22,405 bases of DNA, from IMG/VR virus record IMGVR_UViG_3300025082_000083, positions 1 through 22,405 of that record, one strand, 5' to 3'. Origin of the DNA: a virus. Positions 13,265 to 20,547 of this stretch are shown here, in pieces (position 1 is the stretch's first letter; the number at the start of each line of letters is the position of its first letter). A program made the position numbers and the translations under genes. The notes beneath the pieces were generated by a model. The model was not told where the DNA came from. It saw only the letters and a list, made by a program, of their open reading frames with translations, and searched no databases.

Positions 13265-14445
13265 AAGTTTAAATCTTTTAAATCCAAATAGTTTTTGCCG
13301 GCGCGCAAATTAACAAGGTAGTTCCCAATTTGATTGTCTGCGAAAGTATCTCGTATTTCCGCAATCATCTCCCGTTCTTCATCAGCCATGTCGATCACTA
13401 ATTCATCATGCACGATGTGTGACACAAACGATTTCTTTCCTTCAAGCATCTTATCTACCACGACTGCGCGCTCTATTACCAAATCGGCGGTGGTGCTTTG
13501 GATTAAATAGTTCAGTGCTTTACGTTTGTCCACCTTAATCTTGCGCCCAAATGGTGTTAAAATATGATCATCCCGGTACCAAGCCTCTAATACCTTTTCT
13601 CTATCATAAACCTCCGTTTCAATAGCTTCAGACTCGGGGTTGTACAGCCAACTGAACAATAAGGTTTTAGCCTCTTCTCGCGTCACGCCCCCACCAAAAA
13701 TGTTTTTTACGTTCCATTGATGAATGTCTTGCGAAGGCTGCGCCTGTTCAGAGAGGCCCATCAACGTTCTCACCTCGGCCCCATTATAATCCAAAGACAA
13801 AAACCAATCGTTCTTCGGTTTTATTAATTGACGAAATCCACGCTGGGAAGTTAGGATGGGAAATGATTCTGGGAATGTGGTTAGGCGACCGGTCACTGTA
13901 CCAAATAAATTATAATTGATATAATGCGGGCCCTCCAATAATTTCTTGGCCATGGCTCGGGATGGAGTGCTATAAAAAAGTTCTTTACAGTTGTCTGGAT
14001 TAAGCTGCAGTGTTTGAAATTTTATCTTATACAACAGTTTGGTAGCATCCATGAGGTGCTCGTAGCACGGCGGCTTATCATATGTCGTAAGCACATGTTC
14101 AGTAATTTTATTTTTTATCTCGCAAAACTCTTTTAGAAAGTCTTCTGGTACCAACTCAAAAATACAGTGGTCTCGCAAGTTGATTTTAGCAATTCGAAAG
14201 GATTGTGCATAAGCTTTTAATCGTCGCTGCGCTTTTGCTAGCGGATCTTTAAGAGACGCGGGTGCTATTCTTTCTAGGGGCGCGCCCTCGCAGTACAAGG
14301 AGGCATATTCAATGTTCCCATCCGATAAAAACCCAGTATATTTCCATGTTTGTGCTATCTCTTCGGGCCAATTATCAAAATATAACTGGCCGTTCGCATA
14401 AACACCGACACATTCTGTTTTATCATCCAACGCTTGAAAAATCAC
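13261..14445 (-). CDS. Family A DNA polymerase (PolI-type polymerase domain)
   Basis: The 394-residue protein is a compact PolI-type polymerase. Motifs are intact: TGRLT (185-189); motif A SLDYNGAEVRTL with D219, E224 and R226; the O-helix with R256, K260, F264 and Y268 (TREEAKTLLFSWLYN); and motif C VHDE with H346, D347, E348. The Phe at the O-helix discrimination position matches PolI. No 3'-5' proofreading domain with its DxE motif precedes the polymerase core; the first 150 residues are a short unrecognised region rich in Asp/Glu and aromatics. The start is a GTG at 14445 with CGGGG five bases upstream; a stop lies nine codons upstream. It follows the tail genes closely and is coupled to the tubulin-like gene. 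It may act in repair, primer extension or replication beside the DnaE-type enzyme. Confidence 0.92.
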   Translation of the reverse strand: MIFQALDDKTECVGVYANGQLYFDNWPEEIAQTWKYTGFLSDGNIEYASLYCEGAPLERIAPASLKDPLAKAQRRLKAYAQSFRIAKINLRDHCIFELVPEDFLKEFCEIKNKITEHVLTTYDKPPCYEHLMDATKLLYKIKFQTLQLNPDNCKELFYSTPSRAMAKKLLEGPHYINYNLFGTVTGRLTTFPESFPILTSQRGFRQLIKPKNDWFLSLDYNGAEVRTLMGLSEQAQPSQDIHQWNVKNIFGGGVTREEAKTLLFSWLYNPESEAIETEVYDREKVLEAWYRDDHILTPFGRKIKVDKRKALNYLIQSTTADLVIERAVVVDKMLEGKKSFVSHIVHDELVIDMADEEREMIAEIRDTFADNQIGNYLVNLRAGKNYLDLKDLNL

Positions 14446-14459
14446 ATCAACCCCGTTCT

Positions 14460-15695
14460 TTAATAGTTACCTGACGACACGCTAGTTAGAGTACGCGACG
14501 CCTCAGTAGATGTTGCATGTATGTACTCTATAATATAACTCAAAGAGCCCCGATAGTCAAATGTTTTGTTAAGAATTCTTTCGAATATCTGTAGGGCCGT
14601 GTTGCGCCCTTGATTATAATAAAGCTCAAGACTATCATCTATTAACATTTCTTCTTCAAACGCTTTAAATTGAGATTCCTCTTCCCAAAAACGGATTTTA
14701 AAATACAATTTTAAAAAAGTTGAATCAGGATAATTATTTTCTATTTGAGCAGGCGTATAGCTCTGAGGAACAATGATGTTGTTCTTAGTGCTCCCATTAC
14801 AATATTCCACTTCAAGAAAGTTCTTAAGCTTAACTTTATTATACAGCCCCAAAAGAAAAAATTTAAATTGCTTATAGAAAATTAGGTCAGCCGAGGTATA
14901 TCCCCCGTTTAATACAAGATCTGTGCCACCGAGTCCATAGTTGGCGGCGTAGGCAATCATAGGAGAAGAACCAATATCGGCCACAAGGCGCCATGGCACA
15001 AAACGATCTACCATAAACCCATACGACCGACAGGCGTTCACATAAAATTCCCAATTTTTGCTCTTCACAAATCGATTGATTTTTTCCTCATCGTTAGTAT
15101 AATTCAAATCAGCTATTTCAACGACGAGCCCGGAACAGTTCATTGGGCACAGCCGGCTTTTAATATAAGCCGGCAACGTAAAAGGAAATCGTCTGGCACT
15201 TTTTTCTAATAAGATTTCTACTTCGGTTAAAAATTCATCAAAATTTTTAACTCTTATTTTTCGACGCGTAAACTCCGTTGCAATTGTAGTTTGATAGGTC
15301 GATAGATATTGGCCGTACAGCGCTTGCGGATCTTGGTAGGCTTTATACACCACCAAGTTACTCAGAAATGTATCGTCTTTGCTGATTTGTCCACTTGCTG
15401 CGCATCTTTTGAATTGAGCATTGAGATCATTGAAAGCATCTACCACAAAACTTGCTGCCCTTAAATTTTTGGCGGCTGCATTGCTTTTATTAAAAGCTTT
15501 AATGGGAAGGCGCGCCGGCACAATAGGCATGAAGAGTCGATTAACGCGTCCGTATAATAGCTTTTCTCCAAAATTAAAATTAACCAAATTTTTATACTCT
15601 TCTGCAGTGCTGGCCAATGTTCCCCAATAAATATTTCTCTTGTTAAAAAGATCTCGCGTAGATTCTTTATTAGATTCGGCGTAATAGATTCCCAT
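14460..15695 (-). CDS. Hypothetical protein in the tail/baseplate gene cluster
   Basis: This 411-residue protein starts with an ATG at 15695, three bases after the stop of the large upstream gene; GGAGG lies 14 bases before it, inside that gene. There is no signal peptide or membrane segment. Aromatic and Asn/Tyr-rich stretches are spread along it (for example IYYAESN, NYGLGGTDLVLNGGYTSADLIFYKQF) and two cysteines occur in LCPMNCSG near residue 190. It has no motif that I recognise. The position directly after a run of baseplate genes suggests a virion or assembly protein, but its translational neighbour downstream is the polymerase, so the role is open. Confidence 0.72.
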   Translation of the reverse strand: MGIYYAESNKESTRDLFNKRNIYWGTLASTAEEYKNLVNFNFGEKLLYGRVNRLFMPIVPARLPIKAFNKSNAAAKNLRAASFVVDAFNDLNAQFKRCAASGQISKDDTFLSNLVVYKAYQDPQALYGQYLSTYQTTIATEFTRRKIRVKNFDEFLTEVEILLEKSARRFPFTLPAYIKSRLCPMNCSGLVVEIADLNYTNDEEKINRFVKSKNWEFYVNACRSYGFMVDRFVPWRLVADIGSSPMIAYAANYGLGGTDLVLNGGYTSADLIFYKQFKFFLLGLYNKVKLKNFLEVEYCNGSTKNNIIVPQSYTPAQIENNYPDSTFLKLYFKIRFWEEESQFKAFEEEMLIDDSLELYYNQGRNTALQIFERILNKTFDYRGSLSYIIEYIHATSTEASRTLTSVSSGNY

Positions 15696-15698
15696 TTT

Positions 15699-18600
15699 CT
15701 AAAATAAATCCTCCGTCCCTTCATCCAACTTCGTGGTTACTGTATCGGTTAGTTCCAAAATCTTTTCCTCCGTAAGGCTCTCGAAAAATCCTTTGTCCTC
15801 TGAGTTGCTTAAATTTTTCACCCACGCCGGACACTTAGATTTGCTATTGGTTCCTGCCTCACGTTGGCGCTCGCGCGCATCTTCACACTCTTGATTTTCC
15901 TGTTCACCTTCTATTTGAGCAACCCACTTGGCTGTAATTTTTGTCTCTGCTTTGCCGGGAGCAAAGTTATGTTCTGAACGAATAATCATACAATACCCTC
16001 CAATACCATATCGTGTCAAGTCTAGTAAAAGCTCTTCACTATCATAAGCTACCGTATTAGGTGCAAAGCCGCGCGGATCTACGAATATGTAGGTACCCGG
16101 AAAAGTTTTAGCATTCGCATAACAATCTACATTAACATCGTATACCTCGCGTAGCTGTTGCAAGCCGTCGAAGCCTTCTTTTTGGAAACGTACTTCTTTC
16201 AAATATTTAGCATCAGTTTTAGAAAGACTAATTGTCTTTACGATGCCGCGGGGACGACCAATCAGGTAATGAAAAATACCATTGGACTCGTCTTCACTAC
16301 GTTTGCCATTCATCTTTTCTATCGGCTGTGTGCGACCGGCAAAGTAGACCAAATAATTCATTTCGTTTTGAACGCCGCCGTCCCCAAGAGGAAGATCACG
16401 CGGTCCCGAAATATTGAGCAACGGGATGGGCAGGCCCGCAGCTTTAATATTGAGGACAGAAGTATTGCCATGGCTAATTAAATATTTAGTTATTTCATCA
16501 TGCTTGGAATTACTATCTTTATAAGATGTGACGGCAGCTTGATTCACTCGCACTTTTTGTTTAGTAGAAAAGCCGCGGAAACAGGTGTCGTTGTTTAAAA
16601 AGTTTTTAACGAGATCGTTGAGCAAATCATTTAAAAATTTACTTAGGTTATATCGTGTCTCTTCTCGTTTAAGAAGTTTATCGGTTAGCCACTCTAAAAA
16701 ATAACGAACCGAAACTGGCACATCTCCAAAATTGATATGACGCATCGTTTCACCATCGCGAGGATCCATTATTTCCACGGGCCCCAACACAGCTCTAAAT
16801 TTTTCAAACTGTTTTTTAAACTGCTTATGAGAATCTATTTCTTGGTCCTTTTCCTCCTCGTCTAGATTGAGAAGTTTGCCGTGATCATAAACATCTCCGT
16901 CAGAAAAAGTCTCTAGTCTCTTCCCAATCCCATGTAAAATTACATCTAATAGATCGCTTACATAAAAAAATCCGATGTTTTCTTCAGTGGGGTTTGTCGC
17001 CCTCAAAGACAGTTCCAGTTGGGATTTAAGCTTCTCATCGGCCGCACCTTCATCTTCCCATTGACCTTTATATTCGTTCATTAAATCTGTATCTAATTCA
17101 TCAGCGGGAGAATCTAATATCTCCGGTCCTCCTTCTTGTTCAAAGAAGGGCCCCAGCGTGTTAAACGTTTTAAGAGTCTGGTGTGTAACGTTAATGTATC
17201 GTATTTTATCTGCTTCTCTCATTCGCGTTAGGAGAGACCTCATATTCTCAAATTTGTCTACGCGAATGTCACCATTTTTAGCAAGGGACTCTTTCCATTC
17301 TGCTATCTCTTCTGATTTACACAGCTTGCTTAATTCTTCATATTGATATTTTCGCGCCATGACGCGGATGGCTACGCCCTCCTCGTAAAAAATATCAAAC
17401 TGAGGCTGATCATAAAAATCCTCCACAAAGGCCAAATAATTAATAGTAAAAGTCACTCGTCCCATATCATCAATATTAAATTCATGGATGGTGGGGGTTA
17501 AATTTAAAGTCACATAGGATTCTGCAATCGCACTCAACAAAGCCTGTCGTTCGGATTCGGTTTTATTGGTAAACCATGTTTCCTCTACGGGGCGCGCAAA
17601 CCCAACAATGGCCTTAAGTCTAAAATGTAATTTACTTAGTTCGCTTTGCGCCTCTGGGGAATTTTGCCACGAACACTGGAGCGGCTCGTTAACGTCAGGC
17701 TCATTTGCCGCTCCCCGTTTGTCCGACCATGTTTTTAATGCCAGCTGCGCATACTGGTATGGGCGAGTTAGGTATTTAGGGTTATCGGGATCGGTGTTGT
17801 CCTTGTATGTGGCAGTGCGCAATTTAAGTAACTCATCAAAACTGCTAGCAAAAATAGTTAATTTAGCTTTAATACTTTTTTTAGCCGCGAAGGGGTTATT
17901 GCCGTCATAGGTAAAGGAAAAATCTTTTATCCCTGTTCCAAAGCCGCGCTTTGTCGTATCTGCAAAGAGACTTTCCACATCGCCGGCGGAAGCATATGCA
18001 TCAAAATTAAATTCATGTTGGTACTCGGTGCCATTTTCATCAAAAACTTTAAAAATTCTAATCATGGGCTGCAAACTAGAAAGTTCAGGTGTGGCCATAT
18101 CAAAAAATTTGTTTTGAGCGGGGTGTTGAGTCACCCGATTCATAAATCCATAGGGATCACCGTTCACCAAGAGCGAAGCATTTCCCGCATTAGCATAATA
18201 AGGCAGCGGTTTGACCCAGCTTTCGTTCTCCACAGGCATCGGAGAGGATGAAGGAATCCTTTCCAGCTCTCTCTTAGCGCCGGCGAGATTATAAATTTGG
18301 GCCAGCAAGAAACACTGTTCTTTAAAATTAATTTGGGTGCGCCAAAAAGAAGCAACAACCGCTTTTTCAAGAGCCTGGAAGTCTTCTTGATTTTCTTTAA
18401 GGGCGGCCTCAGAGTTTTTGGCTGATCCTGTCCCATAGTCCTCAGCAAAAGCTTGACGCATATTGCCCATACGATCCATGTACTCTCCCAGGTCACCCTG
18501 CATCGTAAGAGCCGCACAGGTTTGTAGGCCTAATTCATACATGACACTAATGGAATCACCCAAACAATTTCCTCTATACCATCCATATGATTTTTGGCCT

Positions 18601-19103
18601 GGGCTGTAGCTGGGAAGATCCTCTATTTTCTTTTGATAACCTTCGTGCCACTCCTCCAGCCTAAGATTGTTGCTCGTTAATTCATTAATTTGCGACAACG
18701 TGAGAGTATATAATTTATCTGCCGGCAGCCTGTCAGTTAAAAGAGTCATCAAAGTGCCCGTGTTGTCGTCGGCGTAAACGACAGCGTCCTGAGCTTGGGC
18801 CTTGAGAATGTCACTATTAAATTCCTCGCTTGCCGATTTAAGGGCGCTCATAAAGGCAGCGAGGGTGCCGAAAGGATTGGCATTGGTTCCCGTTATCGCC
18901 GTATTAGTAAAGTAATCACTTTTACTAAATTGCTCGGGGTGTGGGCAACTGTCCTGGCTGTACCAGGGTGTTGCCTCGTCAATTTGCTCCCATTGGGCCG
19001 CGGCAGCATCATGTAAACTATCGAGATAATCAACCGCAAATTCATACATTCCGCTGTAGTCAATAAGTGGGGTGTCTTTTGTGAAGCAAATGTCTTTTGC
19101 CAT
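15699..19103 (-). CDS. Large structural protein, probable baseplate hub
   Basis: At 1134 residues this is the longest gene wholly in the window. The ATG at 19103 is one base after the stop of the LysM gene, with GGGGC about eight bases upstream. Most of the protein is an acidic, mixed alpha/beta sequence without catalytic motifs. Near the C-terminus (about residues 1032-1066) a segment GIGGYCMIIRSEHNF followed by APGKAETKITAKWVAQIEG resembles the late-control/gpD/gp27 hub pattern 'GG-Y-+-hydrophobic..H.F..G...T'. After it come a highly charged linker (QENQECEDARERQRE) and a Glu/Asp-rich tail. Neighbours are a LysM baseplate protein upstream and an unknown downstream. Hub is the best guess; a large wedge or adaptor protein is an alternative. 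Confidence 0.75.
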   Translation of the reverse strand: MAKDICFTKDTPLIDYSGMYEFAVDYLDSLHDAAAAQWEQIDEATPWYSQDSCPHPEQFSKSDYFTNTAITGTNANPFGTLAAFMSALKSASEEFNSDILKAQAQDAVVYADDNTGTLMTLLTDRLPADKLYTLTLSQINELTSNNLRLEEWHEGYQKKIEDLPSYSPGQKSYGWYRGNCLGDSISVMYELGLQTCAALTMQGDLGEYMDRMGNMRQAFAEDYGTGSAKNSEAALKENQEDFQALEKAVVASFWRTQINFKEQCFLLAQIYNLAGAKRELERIPSSSPMPVENESWVKPLPYYANAGNASLLVNGDPYGFMNRVTQHPAQNKFFDMATPELSSLQPMIRIFKVFDENGTEYQHEFNFDAYASAGDVESLFADTTKRGFGTGIKDFSFTYDGNNPFAAKKSIKAKLTIFASSFDELLKLRTATYKDNTDPDNPKYLTRPYQYAQLALKTWSDKRGAANEPDVNEPLQCSWQNSPEAQSELSKLHFRLKAIVGFARPVEETWFTNKTESERQALLSAIAESYVTLNLTPTIHEFNIDDMGRVTFTINYLAFVEDFYDQPQFDIFYEEGVAIRVMARKYQYEELSKLCKSEEIAEWKESLAKNGDIRVDKFENMRSLLTRMREADKIRYINVTHQTLKTFNTLGPFFEQEGGPEILDSPADELDTDLMNEYKGQWEDEGAADEKLKSQLELSLRATNPTEENIGFFYVSDLLDVILHGIGKRLETFSDGDVYDHGKLLNLDEEEKDQEIDSHKQFKKQFEKFRAVLGPVEIMDPRDGETMRHINFGDVPVSVRYFLEWLTDKLLKREETRYNLSKFLNDLLNDLVKNFLNNDTCFRGFSTKQKVRVNQAAVTSYKDSNSKHDEITKYLISHGNTSVLNIKAAGLPIPLLNISGPRDLPLGDGGVQNEMNYLVYFAGRTQPIEKMNGKRSEDESNGIFHYLIGRPRGIVKTISLSKTDAKYLKEVRFQKEGFDGLQQLREVYDVNVDCYANAKTFPGTYIFVDPRGFAPNTVAYDSEELLLDLTRYGIGGYCMIIRSEHNFAPGKAETKITAKWVAQIEGEQENQECEDARERQREAGTNSKSKCPAWVKNLSNSEDKGFFESLTEEKILELTDTVTTKLDEGTEDLF

Positions 19104-19104
19104 T

Positions 19105-19443
19105 TTATGCCAGCCCCAATGCCTTTAGGGCGCTTTCCACATTTATTGGAATATAAATTACAGCGCCATTTTTAATATCAGCTTCGCAGGGAATTGCGTT
19201 CCACCATGCAATCACCCACCAGAAACGCGAATCCCCATAATGTTGGTGTGCCAGTTTATATAGGCGGTCTCCGTATTTCCAAATGTGCGCATTAGTGATC
19301 GTATGTGCCCGCTCAGACGTAGTAGGATTTTTGAGCCGCGGCGTCTCGTAATGCTTTATCACTTTAAGTCCCCTCGATTCGCGAAGTGGCTCGTAATATT
19401 CACTAGCGTTGGTTAAAATTCTAAATTTATTATATCTTCCCAT
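19105..19443 (-). CDS. LysM-domain baseplate protein (gp53-like)
   Basis: This 112-residue protein starts at 19443, directly after the stop of the preceding gene, with GAGGA nine bases upstream. Residues about 50-100 form a LysM-like motif: HIWKYGDRLYKLAHQHYGDSRFWWVIAWWN, then a strand with NGAVIYIPIN. The 'W..GDRLYKLA..HYGD...WWVI' pattern is typical of tail-assembly LysM proteins such as T4 gp53 and Mu-like gpX, which in myophages join the wedge or hub rather than bind cell wall. The small size, the basic N-terminus and the position between two large tail genes support this role. Confidence 0.82.
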   Translation of the reverse strand: MGRYNKFRILTNASEYYEPLRESRGLKVIKHYETPRLKNPTTSERAHTITNAHIWKYGDRLYKLAHQHYGDSRFWWVIAWWNAIPCEADIKNGAVIYIPINVESALKALGLA

Positions 19444-20532
19444 TTAGGCGTCCTCTTTGATGCCCACGGCAGCACACAAATCGTTCATTGCTACTCCGGC
19501 GCCTAACTGTTCTTGAGTGACCCCTGCCGCTAACAGATTGGCTGTTGTGCATTCTTGTGCTGCAGCAGAATCCTGCTGAGCTGAATTGAAATCGTCCATT
19601 AGTTCGGTCATTGCTGCCTCTGGATCTTGATAGCTTTCGTTGTCTGGATTTAGTTGAGCGTTAAGCTCCGCAGTAGCAGGCTGGAACACAATTTCGTCCG
19701 GGGGCTCAATCGGTTCGGATGTATTAATAGCATAAGGCCATACCTCATTCGTAAACATAACCGGATTTTCCTCATCGCCAGTCGCTGTCCACCCCAAAGC
19801 GTGTTCGTGAATGGGAGAAAATGAAATATTAACATCGATATGTTTAGGCATAATAACCCCACTTCCTTCGTTAAATCCTCCGCCATCTGGGGTCTCCAAA
19901 TTATGATTTACCGTAACGTTATCAATCACCCCTAAGAGGCCCTGGTCCGGGTCTACATTCATGGGATATTTATTTTTGATATAGTATTCATAGTCCAAAT
20001 AGCCTGTAGCTTTTTCCTCGCGGATGCCGCTCAATGTTTCTACCAACGCTCCATGAGATGTGGTGTCTTGTAAAAGATTCATTACTTTTAATCGTACCAT
20101 CGGGGACTGAGAAATTGTTTGAGCAAACACGTCACCCCCGAGGGTAGTGTAGTTAGGGTATAAGAATTGAAGTAGTGTTTGAACTTTTCCTAAATTTTGG
20201 AACGCTTCGCTTTGAGACTCCGCTGGTACCTTAAATCCTAAAGTAATTTTACGTTGAGTGTTTTTGAAAAGATAAATGGGATCGGCGCGGCCGTATACAG
20301 TTTCCGAGGCCCACTCAGAATTATAAGTTTCGGTAAAGGTAGTTATAAAAGCTTTAAAAAATACAGCCGTTTGGCTCGGCATATGCAAAAAAGAAATATA
20401 CATCTTCTTATGATTTGCATACGCGTCGGTGGCCTTAATTAAGGCGTTTGTATCGGACTGGCCGGTTGCGTTTTCTGTATATTTCTGCGAGTTAAACTCT
20501 GCGTCGAAGAGCCATTTGTAGTTTGTTGCCAT
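19444..20532 (-). CDS. Tail tube/baseplate structural protein
   Basis: The 362-residue protein starts with an ATG at 20532 and a strong GGAGGG seven bases upstream. Residues about 75-140 include YGRADPIYLFKNTQRKITLGF, a segment rich in polar residues, and FQNLGKVQTLLQFLYPNY, a pattern seen in tail/baseplate proteins next to tape measure genes in marine myophages; the exact T4 counterpart is not clear, perhaps the gp48/gp54 tail-tube initiator group. The last 90 residues are acidic, with many Ala/Gln, and look disordered. It lies between the tape measure and LysM genes. Confidence 0.72.
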   Translation of the reverse strand: MATNYKWLFDAEFNSQKYTENATGQSDTNALIKATDAYANHKKMYISFLHMPSQTAVFFKAFITTFTETYNSEWASETVYGRADPIYLFKNTQRKITLGFKVPAESQSEAFQNLGKVQTLLQFLYPNYTTLGGDVFAQTISQSPMVRLKVMNLLQDTTSHGALVETLSGIREEKATGYLDYEYYIKNKYPMNVDPDQGLLGVIDNVTVNHNLETPDGGGFNEGSGVIMPKHIDVNISFSPIHEHALGWTATGDEENPVMFTNEVWPYAINTSEPIEPPDEIVFQPATAELNAQLNPDNESYQDPEAAMTELMDDFNSAQQDSAAAQECTTANLLAAGVTQEQLGAGVAMNDLCAAVGIKEDA

Positions 20533-20547
20533 TTTTATCCCTCCATC

